Shown here in pieces: positions 35,083 through 46,805 of a stretch of DNA of 64,000 nt (position 1 is the stretch's first letter; each line of letters begins with the position of its first letter). The position numbers and the translations under genes were made by a program. The notes beneath the pieces were generated by a model. That model had not been told where the DNA came from and did no database searches. It was given only the letters and a program-made list of their open reading frames with translations. This DNA comes from Spisula solida (Eukaryota > Mollusca > Bivalvia > Venerida > Mactridae): assembly GCA_947247005.1 (NCBI GenBank), contig OX365944.1, positions 21,489,501 through 21,553,500 of the forward strand. The letters are read 5' to 3'.

Positions 35083-36703
35083 AGGTACCAGCGGGTACAA
35101 GAGAAGAGCTACCGACCTCTATCAGGTATACATGCTAGACTACTTTCTAGTACCAGGCTGTGTCACGTCATTTATAGTCAACATTGCGTAAGTTACAAGC
35201 GGGTACCAGAGAAGAGCTACCGACATCTTTCAAGTCTACATGCTTGACTACCTGCTAGCACCAGGCTGTGTCACGTCATTTATAGTCAACATTGCGTAAG
35301 GTACAAGTGGGTATCAGAGAAGAGCTACCGACATCTTTCAAGTCTACATGCTTGACTACTTGCTAACACCAGCTGTGTCACGTCATTTATAGTCAACATT
35401 GCGTAAGGTACAAGCGGGTACCAGAGAAGAGCTACCGACATCTTTCAAGTCTACATGCTTGACTACCTGCTAGCACCAGGCTGTGTCACGTCATTTATAG
35501 TCAACATTGCGTAAGGTACAAGCGGGTACAGGAGAAGAGCTACCGACATCTTTCAAGTCTACATGCTTGACTACCTGCTAGCACCAGGCTGTGTCACGTC
35601 ATTTATAGTCAACATTGCGTAAGGTACAAGTGGGTACCAAAGGAGAGCTACCGACATCTTTCAAGTCTACATGCTCGACTACTTGCTAGCACCAGGCTGT
35701 GTCACGTCATTTATAGTCAACATTGCGTAAGGTACAAGCGGGTACCAGAGGAGAGCTACCGACATCTTTCAAGTCTACATGCTTGACTACCTGCTAGCAC
35801 CAGGCTGTGTCACGTCATTTATAGTCAACATTGCGTAAGGTACAAGTGGGTATCAGAGAAGAGCTACCGACATCTTTCAAGTCTACATGCTTGACTACTT
35901 GCTAACACCAGCTGTGTCACGTCATTTATAGTCAACATTGCGTAAGGTACAAGCGGGTACCAGAGAAGAGCTACCGACATCTTTCAAGTCTACATGCTTG
36001 ACTACCTGCTAGCACCAGGCTGTGTCACGTCATTTATAGTCAACATTGCGTAAGGTACAAGCGGGTACAGGAGAAGAGCTACCGACATCTTTCAAGTCTA
36101 CATGCTTGACTACCTGCTAGCACCAGGCTGTGTCACGTCATTTATAGTCAACATTGCGTAAGGTACAAGTGGGTACCAAAGGAGAGCTACCGACATCTTT
36201 CAAGTCTACATGCTCGACTACTTGCTAGCACCAGGCTGTGTCACGTCATTTATAGTCAACATTGCGTAAGGTACAAGCGGGTACCAGAGGAGAGCTACCG
36301 ACATCTTTCAAGTCTACATGCTCGACTACTTGCTAGCACCAGGCTGTGTCACGTCATTTATAGTCAACATTGCGTAAGTAACAAGGGGGTACCAAAGGAG
36401 AGCTACCGACATCTATCAAGTCTACATGCTCGACTACTTGCTAGCACCAGGCTGTGTCACGTCATTTATAGTCAACATTGCGTAAGTAACAAGGGGGTAC
36501 CAAAGGAGAGCTACCGACATCTATCAAGTCTACATGCTAGACTATACCTGCTAGCATTAGGCTGTGTCACGTCATTTATAGTCAACATTGTGTAAGTTAC
36601 AAGTGGGTACCAAAGGAGAGCTACCGACATCTATCAAGTCTACATGCTCGACTACTTGCTAGCACCAGGCTGTGTCATGTCATTTATAGTCAACATTGCG
36701 TCA
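35083..36703 (+). repeat. 108-bp satellite array with a five-unit higher-order repeat
   Basis: Fifteen units of about 108 bp (GGTACAAGCGGGTACCAGAG, AAGAGCTACCGACATCTTTC, AAGTCTACATGCTTGACTAC, CTGCTAGCACCAGGCTGTGT, CACGTCATTTATAGTCAACA, TTGCGTAA). Units 3-7 (from about 35299) recur as units 8-12 (from about 35838), including the rare GGGTATCAG plus CTAACACCAGCTG unit. This shows a recent block duplication of about 539 bp. It lies in the 2.4-kb intron between BPI-like exons 36861-36937 and 34246-34430. Confidence 0.94.
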
Positions 36704-36860
36704 TATACGATGTTCTGTTGACTTCAGTATCAGTATCATACCCGTGCTGTGTACTTATGTACTGTGTTATCTACTATCGGGTTTTTTTTCACATGAACAT
36801 ACGTGAATCAATCAATCCCATGTAGCGGTGGGAAGGTGGTGGTGGTGACTGACAACTTAC

Positions 36861-36937
36861 CTGATGAGTTGTCTCTAATAGATAAACATATGGCACTAAG
36901 ATCAAATATAAACTCTCCTGTCTTGTTATACCCGAGA
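36861..36937 (-). CDS. BPI/LBP-like gene, third exon found
   Basis: The exon is 77 bp, with acceptor ttatatcatttcag and donor TCATCAG|GTAAGTTG. The frame set by the previous exon is open and reads LGYNKTGEFIFDLSAICLSI then RDNSS. The motif GxFxxxLSxxxxSI is the family's strand with the small-residue GMSISAD-like turn; here a Cys (SAICLS) sits at the turn. It ends with a single G, completed to Glu in the next exon. A 16.6-kb intron separates it from the previous exon, and the phases still match. Confidence 0.82.
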
Positions 36938-36989
36938 CTGAAATGATATAAAATAATGTGAATGTAAAACCAATGTACATTTGAGCCCC

Positions 36990-38040
36990 TTTGGCGAGAG
37001 TTGGTTACTCTTGCCCACTTCTGGCAATAAGTGACGGTTTACGGTGACAGTTACTGTCATATCCGTCCAAGCGCCGGCTTTACAACGACAAATGCCAACT
37101 TGCCGCTCGCAAACGCAATTCAGAGAAAAATAAAACAAAGCGTCAGGCCAAAGAGACAACATAATAAGGGCGCCCAGAAGCGCGGTAACTTTGTCATGTT
37201 CCCGTTACGTCGCTCTTGTAGATGTTCTATATTAGTGTTGTGTCGTGGGCGCTTTGTTAGCGTTCTATTGTTGTGGCACGGTCGCCAGATAAGCAAAAAT
37301 GACAATAATAGTAACTAGTGTGACTAATCGTAACAAGGGTATCCCGACTGCATACTAAATGACCCGGATTCGCATAATAATTAGGACTAGGACTAGGACT
37401 CGGTTTAGATATATAGTAAGGAATCTTGTCATGTCTGATCTTGGATAAATGATTTCCTTGCAGCTTTATACGTATTTACATTTCTTGCACCCAAGAGGAT
37501 TGGTCATGGAACAATGCTGTCAGCCATTTGATTAATCTAAATAATGAGACCAGCGAAGCCATACTAGATCTAACAGGATAAGTTAATCTGCATATTTCGT
37601 CATGTTTCCGCTACAATATGACAGAGGGAATTTTAATTATGTGAATCTGGTGAAGACCCAGGATGCGTTTCCGTTTTAGCCATCATAGAACAAAAACGTT
37701 CTACAAATGATTCACAAATATAAAGTGCTGTTCCGATTGAATATGAAATGCTATTCTCGAAAGTCTTAGCAACGTAACCTATTTTCTTAGCATGACATGG
37801 CAGGTAATCGACTTAGCATTATACACGACTGTCAGAATTTATTTTGTTTCAACATGGCGTTATGTACATTCTAACTTCATTGCATTTAAAATGGCAAATT
37901 TCTTGACAATGTGTATAAATGTATAATGAACTTGTTCCAATTGCATTATGAATTGATCTGCTGCGTTTTGCGGGTTTTCTTGTGACTGTCCTTGTGACCC
38001 CGTATGTTGGTTCATTGTTTTGGTGTATTATGCCTTTTCG
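36990..38040. other. Intron sequence with a GC-richer island
   Basis: 37020-37310 is noticeably richer in CG than its surroundings and holds overlapping ORFs on both strands (95 and 78 residues) without motifs. The rest is AT-rich. Possibly a remnant of a mobile element; no ends found. Confidence 0.35.
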
Positions 38041-38600
38041 TTTTTCTTGTAAAAGGACAATAGAAATTCCGACAGGGAAGGCAGCATTCCACTTAACCAG
38101 CAGAGCACCGAAAATATAAAAACATCACATACCAAAATCACACGACACAATGACCAACCCAACAAGAAAAATTGAACTTAACCACTGGAAGTCAAGTTTC
38201 AGTTGTCAAAAAATCGAAAGTCCAAGTCCCAGCTGTCATAAAAGCTGAAAGACCTAGTTTCAGCAATAAAAAAGTTGAATGACCTAGTTTCAGCAATAAA
38301 AAAGTTGAATGACCTAGTTTCAGCAATACAAAAGCTGAGTGTCCTAGCTTCCGCAATAAAACACAGAATGACCTAGTTTCAGCTATAAAAATAGTAGAAT
38401 GATCCAGTTTCAGCAATACAAAAGCTGAGTGTCCTAACTTCCGCAATAAAACACAGAATGACCTAGTTTCAGCTATAAAAATAGTAGAATGATCCAGTTT
38501 CAGCTATACAAAAGCTGAGTGTCCTAGCTTCCGCAATAAAACAATGAATGACTTAGTTTCAGCTATAAAAAAGCTGTACACCTAAGTTTAACCCTTGTTG
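38040..38600 (-). repeat. Dispersed repeat with an internal 30-bp tandem array
   Basis: A CCGACAGGGAAGGCAGCATT...ACTTAACCAGCAGAGCAC segment is followed by about a dozen units of GAATGACCTAGTTTCAGCAA TAAAAAAGCT type (38205-38580). The minus-strand ORF 38192-38446 (LGHSAFVLLK repeats) is a by-product of the 30-bp period. Related pieces occur inverted at 48600-48720 and 62370-62730, and as short fragments near 33800, 42065 and 53420. Confidence 0.7.
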
Positions 38601-39244
38601 TGTGCCTCCTTGTGCTCTAATTCTGATGTCTCTGGCTGGTCTATTAGCATACATGTATTTATGCATTAAGCAGCCAATCAAACGATACACAAAATGTGGC
38701 TGTCAAAAGCATGTGTTTGTTTAATTCATGTCAAATGGTTGAATGCGGTTTAACCAAATTGGTTGCCTAAAAAAGCCGATTGCTTAATTCAAGCCACACC
38801 ACTAGCACAGGTGTTGCTGTAAAATATGCATACCTTATTATGTTTGTTATTTGAGGCGGTATTGTCGTAGTTTAAATGCTTCGACAGTATGCCTGATAAA
38901 CGTGACTTCCACAGTTAACAAGTCTTAGTCTAGAATACATGAGCTTGAATGACACTCAGGAGTCCAATGCAACTGTGACAAACATAGCATCATATTTATG
39001 ACACAATTTCAAAAAGACGATGGTTAATGATACATGTTTACAGCAACTAACATACAATATAAATAATGGTAAAGTATTGATTATCGAAGTAACACTTTAT
39101 TGCATCTATGAGTGATAACTTATTGCCATAAGTTATGAAAACAAGTGTTGCTGTATTATAATGTGCATGTACTGTTTAGCAGAACTGACAACATCAGGAA
39201 GGCCTTCTGGTACAGTCCGATTATGTAAGTATGTCATTTGTGTG

Positions 39245-39365
39245 GCCTTGGTAGCTCAGTGGTTATCGCGCTGGCGAGCCGGGTTCAAAAACAGGTGGAG
39301 GCACACATATGCCTGCCATATTTCAGCAGAAAACTGACTTGCAAATTAAGGCTATGCTTGGCATT
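39245..39365 (+). mobile_element. tRNA-derived SINE, family A, copy 2
   Basis: GCCTTGGTAGCTCAGTGGTT (A box) and GGGTTCAAAA (B box) with the anticodon region shortened, then CATATGCCTGCCATATTTCA, GCAGAAAACTGACTTGCAAA, GGCTATGCTTGGCA. Same family as 31238-31366, opposite orientation. Confidence 0.8.
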
Positions 39366-39369
39366 TACA

Positions 39370-40687
39370 AAATGTATACATTTGTATTGTTTTCAACACT
39401 ATAAACGGGTGAAAAAGTCAGTGGAAAACGATTCCTTATATACTAGTTAAGCCACATAGGCTTATATCTACTCGAACAAACATTATCTGTTAAATGAAGA
39501 AAATGAAGAAAAAAATGTAATACAATGATAATCAAAAATGGTATGTATTCAGATGACTGACACAAATAAAGGAGTTATATATTTTGTTCTTTCGAGGTTT
39601 TAACCATCGTTTTGTGTTTTAAAGTTTTGGTGTGTTAATTTTTAGTGAACAGAATCGTGGACAAATCTATCAACCGATGAGGATCGAAAGAAGGTCACGA
39701 AATAGTCTTAAGTCACTGGTCAGTTCTGTTGAAAACCCACCAATAATCGTGATGTTGTTTTTGTTTGTCCTTTACCAGTAACACTACGATTTTTATAAGA
39801 TAATAAATTATAATGAATAATTTATTTGTTATCAGTTGTCATTTCCAAACTAACAGTCTATGCATTGCCGTATGACTGTAAATATGGATACATGTTGATA
39901 TATGTGACGTATGAAAGATACGCAACAGTTAGTCTCAACACCCACATAGTTTTACATTAGTTTATTACGCTTTGTTATCAATACAGAACTGAAACTCGGG
40001 GTATAATATATCGAATTAATCGAGGGCGTAGCGCAAGATTCAATAGATATCCGAGTGTTTGTTCTGTATATAATTTGTATGATAGCTTAACTGTGGGCGT
40101 GGTGTATGTGACACCTCCGGTGCATTATTACAGTTATCGCATACTTTTCCAGCACAGTATTGTAGTTAGTACACTATTTTCCACCGAAACTATGATACAA
40201 GTTCCAGTTGCCATTGAGTTGCAGACAATTATAACTACGTGTATGATGTTAATTGTGAATTCCAATACTCATGCAAGCAAAAGCATCTGTTGTCTTCAAT
40301 CTGGCGTGGATTTATTTACTTTATTTGAAAGCGAAGATGCAACAAGCGCAGTGCCATCTCATTAGCGCGCCCCCTGGGGAAATATGAACTTCGTCAAAAT
40401 CTACACCGAGGCGTTCGCGATAATGTAATAAGATACAAATTCAGAAACATTCTTGCACGTTCAGGCAGCAGAAACCTCAGAATTAATATAACAAACGTGC
40501 AACTATTTTATATAATTCCTGACAATTAAATATTGCCATATTTTATCCGATTAATTAATCTCTGAGGAACTATATTTCTAAGAGGTTAGTTTTGAGGTTA
40601 ACCGAAGTATTCATTTACACCACCGATATCACTGCGCAAATATAATAATTATGATTAGTTTGCAGATGTTTCCCTGAAATTATGGAA
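39370..40687. other. Intron sequence without recognised features
   Basis: No gene or array seen. The plus-strand 96-residue ORF at 40075-40365 has no motif. Confidence 0.4.
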
Positions 40688-40847
40688 TCTTAGAATATAA
40701 CATACATTATGAGCCAATGAAAACGCCGAATTTTGGCGGTTAAATAAAAAATTTTAATCATTAAAATTTTCTCTTCACATACTTGACGTCATGCGTTGGC
40801 GCTAATTTCTATCGGCCAATCAGAATGCAGAATGTTATATTCTAAGC
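40688..40847. mobile_element. 160-bp foldback MITE (CTTAGAATATAACAT ends)
   Basis: CTTAGAATATAACAT at the left is matched in inverse by ATGTTATATTCTAAG at the right. Further inverted matches (GAGCCAATGAAAACGCC / GGCCAATCAGAATGC) lie inside. An AT-rich centre carries its own ATTTTAATCATTAAAAT palindrome. Confidence 0.7.
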
Positions 40848-40848
40848 C

Positions 40849-40946
40849 AGTTAGAACATATTAAGTAAATTTTAATGACTAAAAAGGACTCGCTTCGCTC
40901 GCTCCGCCCTTTTTAATCATTAAAATTCACTTAATATGTTCTAACT
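40849..40946. other. Strong hairpin directly after the foldback MITE
   Basis: AGTTAGAACATATTAAGTAA and ATTTTAATGACTAAAAAGG pair with the inverted right arm (CCTTTTTAATCATTAAAATT, CACTTAATATGTTCTAACT). The stem is about 39 bp with three mismatches, around a GC-rich loop of CTCGCTTCGCTCGCTC type. The ends resemble those of the neighbouring element, so this may be a solo or second copy. Confidence 0.75.
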
Positions 40947-40949
40947 ATA

Positions 40950-42334
40950 ACATAATATCAATATTAAAGAAGATAAAACAATGGTCAAACAAGATGCTGC
41001 AACTGGCGTAATCACAGCATGCTCAAACATTCTAAACATTCTTTATGTGACATTGTTGTTTATCGGATGTGCACGTAGTCAGTTGACCTAATGTATAAAT
41101 TACTAGTCTACCTAGGTTTTATCATCCCCAAACGCTTTAAAGGGACTGCCTGGTGTATTGCAAAATTAAAATAAAATTGTCAAATATCCGCGTAATTTTG
41201 GTATAGTTGCCTGTATATCCCATAAACAACCACACTGACATCCAAAATAACTTGAGAAACTTCGGCATTTAGTAGTTATTTAGTATTTTTAGATAAAAAA
41301 TTCTTTAGAGTATTAATACACTGATGTGTATGAAATTGTACAAATATGCTATGAAATCTATGTATAGACCTTTGACCCAAATGGTGCGCCATATGTTTCA
41401 CCGTGTAGTACACGCTGTGGTATTGTTTTGATACGCTGCTAAATGTGGGAATAATGATGCAGTACTGAACAACTCTGGGTGGGACTTTAACCCCAACCCC
41501 CTTTCACCGAAATATAAAACAGGTCGTCTGATGAACCAAAATTAAATTATGATCTCACAAAACACTCGATTAATCCACAAAGATGCACGAGCGGTGCAAA
41601 CTGACGACAAGGCTTCTATCGTATCAACCGAACAAAACGGATATTGTTTCAGTTTTTTTCATATTTCCACGATTTGTTTGCACACTAGGCAAAATGAAGC
41701 TAAAATGCTATTTCGGAATGACCTGTTGTAATATGTGACTTGCATATCACTACTTTGTATAGTTTGTTAATTACATGTTTTCAACATAATGTATTTAAAA
41801 ATACGTAAACATGCCCGAATTTATTTAGAAAACGTTGCAAAGCGCACGTAGACGACATCCGGGCCACCCATGCTATAAAACGAGGGGAATTCAAAAAGTT
41901 CTCCAACAAGCCTAGTTTGTTAAGCAATTTTAATTGTACATAAATAGTATACACTCTAATGCTTTTGTGCTTATGCATCCAGGGAAACAAAGTATTTAAG
42001 TCGTCAAAAATAAATGAGAAGTAAACATACTGTGGAATATGCAATTAAAACTAATAACAAAGTTGACAGGGAAGGCAGAACTCAACAGCAACAGCAGTGT
42101 ACGACTGAATGAAAGTGGTCCCAGTGAAAAATGCCGAATAATGAGATCTGATGACGTTTGATTGATTATTAAAGTCAGAAAACTATTATTGTTGACGGTC
42201 TATACTGATATAGACTGTATTTTTGATTTCGTGGTTGAGGTAACCCACGAAATCCATGAAATTTAATCCCCCACGAATAATAATGATTTTACAGTAGTAC
42301 ATTTTCTAGAAAATTTTGCCGAATACGAAACTAA
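40950..42334. other. Intron sequence without recognised genes
   Basis: AT-rich sequence with a short GTAACCCACGAAATCCATGA / CCCACGAATAA motif near 42240-42290, of a kind common in dispersed repeats. A similar TCCCTCGCAAAAAAATTATG is at 57080. Confidence 0.4.
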
Positions 42335-43435
42335 AATATAAACAAGAGCTGTCCACGAACAGCGCGCTCCACTATTCGCAGCGCTCTGCTAGGATAGTAC
42401 AATTATTATATATTCAAAACAAAATGCTTCATAACAGCAGCATTACCCTCTGCTGTGTAGAGGTTGGGGCTTCTAAGTCGAAAAAGGGGGATAATTTGGA
42501 CAGATTATGCAGGACCGTTACCTACTCATGTGTAGTTCCTCTTGGTCATGAAGGTAAACAAATAAGCATTTCTTAGTCCAAAAGGGGGCATAATTTCAAG
42601 AAATTGCTAAATAGTTATCTTCTTCTGTGTAGTGGTTGGGGTCATGATGGTGAACAAGTGTGCAAAGTATCAAAGCAATACATCAATTCACTTTGAAGCT
42701 ATAAGGGGTTAAAAAACCTGTACCTAAACTTTAACATTTGCATTTCCAAGTCCAAAAGGGGGCATGATTTCAACAAAATGTTTGATAGAGTTACCCACCC
42801 TTGTGTAGGGGTTGGGTCATATGGAGAACAAGTATGCATAGCATTATGTGAATGCACTTTGAAAATATTAGAGGTGAAAAAACCTGTACCTAAACTTTAA
42901 TATTTGCATTAAGTTGAAAAAAGGGGGCATTATTTCAACAAAATGCCTAATATAGTTACCTACCCCTGTGTATGGGTTGGTGTCATGATGGTGAACAAGT
43001 ATGCAAAGTATCAAAGCAATATGTCAATGCACTTTGAAGATATTTGAGGTTAAAACACCTGTACCTAAACATTAAAATTTGCTTTTCCAAGTCCAATAGG
43101 GGTTATAATTTCAACAAAATGCTTGTGCAAAATGCACTATGAAGATATTAGAGGTTAAAAACCCGTACCTAAAAATAAACTTTAACATTTGCACTATTTG
43201 CACTAAGTAGAAAAAGGGGGCATACTTTCAACAAAATGCCTGAGTTACCTACTCTAGCATATGGGTTGGGGTCATGATGACAAACAAGTATGAAAGCAAC
43301 GTCTCAAAGGACTAAGAGAATATAAGAGGTTAAAAAACCTGTACCTAAACTTTATCAGAAGTGTTACGCCGACGCCGACGCTCGGGTGACTGCAATAGCT
43401 CCCCTTATTCTACGCATAGTGGAGCTAAAAAGGGA
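42335..43435 (+). repeat. Dispersed AACAAGAGCTGTCC repeat with internal units
   Basis: Starts AACAAGAGCTGTCCACGAAC AGCGCGCTCCACTATTCG and ends ACGCCGACGCTCGGGTGACT...ACGCATAGTGGAGCTAAAAA. Between these, about five divergent units of 150-185 bp each contain AAAAGGGGGCATAATTTCAA, GTTGGGGTCATGATGGTGAA, GCACTTTGAAGATATTAGAG and CCTGTACCTAAACTTTAA. Shares its AACAAGAGCTG start with 46806-47430. Confidence 0.75.
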
Positions 43436-43656
43436 AACAGCTCTCAGCAGAAAAAGCAGTACACGAAAAGCACAAAGCAGAACACACGGAAAAGAAAAAT
43501 CACAAGCTACAAGGATAACTACTACAGAAACAAAATAACATGAGCACAAGAGCACGACAACTGACTCCGACAGCCTGCCGCCTCAGTCAGTCAAACTTAT
43601 CAAGAGCAAAGAACAAGCATACAAAAACGAATCATAAGGGACAACGGGACATTTGA

Positions 43657-44215
43657 CAAGAGCATGGCCTATGAGTGCTCGACTTTCTCGTACTTGATAG
43701 TACCCATGCTCATATGTGAGTAAAACTTCTAATAGTAACAAGAAGTGCAGATAACTCATAAATGTAGGTCACAGGTTTACCAGCTCCGTCAGTGTGGACT
43801 TTCCTTTAGATGGTGAAAACGGTGTTAAATTTCAAGTGGATACCTTTGAGTCTTTGAGAAATTGACATTTTTTGTGTAAAACTTCTGAGTCAGAAATGGG
43901 CAATATTCTTATAAAATGCTGAATGGAATGTTTCCTCTTGTCAGTAGATGTAGGTTATCACATTTCACAAGTGTATTGACTTTCAAGTTGAATCTAAAAC
44001 AATTGGGTAAAAAGAAGTTTATGTGTAAATGTTGCCACTATTTCTATGTACTAAGCCGAAATAAGGTCAGATAACTCCACAAATATAGGTAACATGGTTA
44101 CTTGTCAGTATGGACTCCCCTTGTGATGATGAATAACTATTTAGAATTTCAAGTGAATACAGTCTTTGAGAAAATGACTCTGACAATTAATTTAACCAAC
44201 GCAGACGCAGATATA
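43657..44215 (+). repeat. Dispersed repeat (CAAGAGCACCGCC family), uninterrupted copy
   Basis: Full-length relative of 15268-16905 without the transposon, so it serves as the empty-site reference. A 50-bp inverted fragment is at 63186-63237 (CTCTTGTT, AAGTACGAGAAAGTCGAGTG). Confidence 0.72.
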
Positions 44216-44660
44216 GAAAACCACGTAAAGCACGTGCAAATGCTCATTTAACATTAAAAAGCACACAATACGCGGACAAATGTACACCTCAATAGGAAAC
44301 CACGTAAAAGACGGACAAATGGTGTCCGTTGCCTAAGCAAAGCGTATTCAGTTACCTCCCGTTCAATTAAATATAGAAGGCATGGATTACCTCCCGTGGA
44401 AAGCGCTACATAGCGTTCGCTCAAGTTAACGGCTCCGTGGTTATCTATTTCTACGTGTATAATAGAAAACCACGTGAGACAAGGACAATATTAATGATCA
44501 TTCATAAAGATTAAAAGCTCGCAACACATGTATATGGACAAATTGAATAGCGCGCAATTGATACGCCGACAAATAAACACCTCCATATGAATGGATATAG
44601 AAAAACGGGCAAATGAACATCTCCACATGTAAAGACTCACATTTTATTATTTCATTCAAC
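44216..44660 (+). repeat. CACGTAAA-GCGGACAAATG dispersed repeat, copy 1
   Basis: Repeated words GAAAACCACGTAAAGCACGT, GCAAATG(A/C)TCATT, ATACGCGGACAAATGTACAC and TAGGAAACCACGTAAAA, spaced about 110 bp apart. A related block is at 47577-47955. Confidence 0.6.
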
Positions 44661-44823
44661 TCGTTTAATGATTTATAATCAATACGAAAAGACACTCATA
44701 TCTTCTCTTTAATTGATATTTTATAAATTCAAATCAGTGTAGCTTAGGTAGCTTTTGTGATCACGCTTCGTCCGCCGTCACAATTTTGGTCTATTCCTTA
44801 TGAAACTAACTCACAATGTTGTT

Positions 44824-45082
44824 CAGGCCCCAATCTCCCGAAGCATCTCAAGTAGAAATCTCAACTCAAATTGAGATTTTGCTCAAGACAAGAGAATAAA
44901 TATGAGATCATTCGTAAGTTTTATGCTCAAAATATTTACTGTAATAAACTCAGAACAATGTATCTGTTTTGTGGTGCCAACTTTCAGAGTCTTGTCTCCC
45001 ATGGAAATTATCTCAAAGACACATGACAGTATTTGAGATTTATCTCAACTCAGTTTGAGATGCTTCGGGAGATCGGGTCCTG
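44824..45082. mobile_element. Palindromic TIR element (CCCCAATCTCCC family), copy 1
   Basis: CAGGCCCCAATCTCCCGAAG plus CATCTCAA is matched in inverse by TTGAGATGCTTCGGGAGATC plus GGGTCCTG. The interior is rich in further ATCTCAA/TTGAGAT words. Second copy at 61506-61755. Confidence 0.75.
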
Positions 45083-45443
45083 TGTTGGGGGAACGGTAGC
45101 AAACGGAGAGGAGTGCTGTAACCTCTTAAATATGGGAGCGGAGTTTTCTCGCAAGAAAAGCAAGTGATTAAAGTGCTTAAAGCTTTACAATGCCATAAAT
45201 ATACACCAAGAAATATTTTAGATGTGCGATCACACTAAAAAAAAGTTTTTCGAAGGGGAATTATTTTAATAGATGCTGCTTTTTTCACTGGATCTTCATT
45301 AAAGTTTGTCAGAATGCTAGTGAAGATGGCAATAAAAGTTTTCTGCCATGTATTGACCCTAGCCAAAAAGGCCACAATCACAGCTTATAAATGAAAACAC
45401 GAAACATTATATTAACAGGGCCCTTGTAGCACAGAGAGCACTA

Positions 45444-46746
45444 AGGTACTGTTTTATCAAAGCACTTATAGTCCGTTTGCGGCGAACAAAATCGTCTAAA
45501 ATGAAGATTTCTCAGTATTTACTGCACCTACAAGTATGAGATTTTGCACGAGTAAATGAAATGTATCTACCTAATATACAATTAAATCTAAGCAACATCG
45601 GACATGTGTTTGTTCATAAGTTCTATGTAAAATATTTGTAGTTTACAATGAAACTTCATGTTAGAAGACTCGATACACACAACAGCCAATTTTATGCTCA
45701 CGTGACACGTCTAACGGTAGATTTACGTATTTGTAACCTATTTAATATAGCATATACGAGGTCCGTCTGTACATCTGTACTGTCCATGTGTTTCATATTT
45801 TCGGGTCTAAACGTAAAAATGGCTTGCGTCTAGCAGACGCCTTTTCGAACTATAAAAACACGGATTTTACAGCGTCTTTAACGATTTTGACAGCTTAATA
45901 TTAGGCATTCTTCAAACGTGTTCATGAATGTCGAGTTCAGACATATCCTAAAGGTTTGGGTAGATGTATATTACTCAATCATTTAGGACTGGTTCAGTCT
46001 TAAGACTACATGTCATTGCGCACATAAACATTACAATGCTTTTATTAAGTTCGTAATTTAACATTATTATATACGTGTATGTCCATATATAAGTATATAC
46101 ATAGCTTTTGTAGCTTAGTAAATAAGGGTTTGGTTTTCACTGCTTTTCCGTGATATTACATGTTTTATACATAATCTGTATACACACAAGCGACATACGT
46201 AAATAAATCGACTTATATGGGCCTCATTAATTTCGCTTTCATCACAGCAATGTTAATCTCACTGATCACGGATTATAACAGTTAATAAAAAGACAGTTAA
46301 TCATCAATGGAATACCAGATATCCTCCCTGCGTTAAAGTGTTCAAATGCAAGTAATATCAATATACAATAAAGAATAAACTTGTTTAAATAAGTAATTAA
46401 AAATTATGAAATTTAAAATGGGAGTAGGTAGAATGTAATGATGATTCTACGTAAATTTATATCAACATCTGATGAATAGATTTTTAACCATTCAAGATTT
46501 AGACGATTTTTTTCGCTGCAAACGGGCTATACGAAATTTTTAAAGTTACGCTAAAATTTAAATTCTTTATAATTCTTTAACAACTGCAAATTTGTGACAG
46601 TTATGGTTTGTTGGGGTTCAGTAACTGAATCATTATTAATATTGCAACTACTTTTACCACACTTTATTATTGTAAACAAATGATAACAAATTTGAATTTG
46701 ATCGTAAGTGTACTATTTACGTAGGTGCTTTGATAAAACAGTACCC
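45444..46746. mobile_element. 1.3-kb TIR element with TA duplication
   Basis: Left AGGTACTGTTTTATCAAAGC (then ACTTA), right inverted GGGTACTGTTTTATCAAAGC (then ACCTA), flanked by TA (45442-45443, 46747-46748). A second inverted block lies inside: GTCCGTTTGCGGCGAACAAA, ATCGTCTAAA, versus its complement near 46500-46535. No transposase recognised; the 61-residue ORF at 45648 lacks motifs. Confidence 0.78.
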
Positions 46747-46805
46747 TAATGACCAAAAGAAGCGTCATACACAAGTTTGAATAGTTGTAATAGAATTGCT
46801 GCTTA

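Noticed and set aside
37020..37318. Coding region in the GC-richer intron island
   Set aside because: Overlapping ORFs on both strands, no motif and no splice borders.
38192..38446. 84-residue LGHSAF-repeat protein
   Set aside because: Direct product of a 30-bp minisatellite read in one frame.
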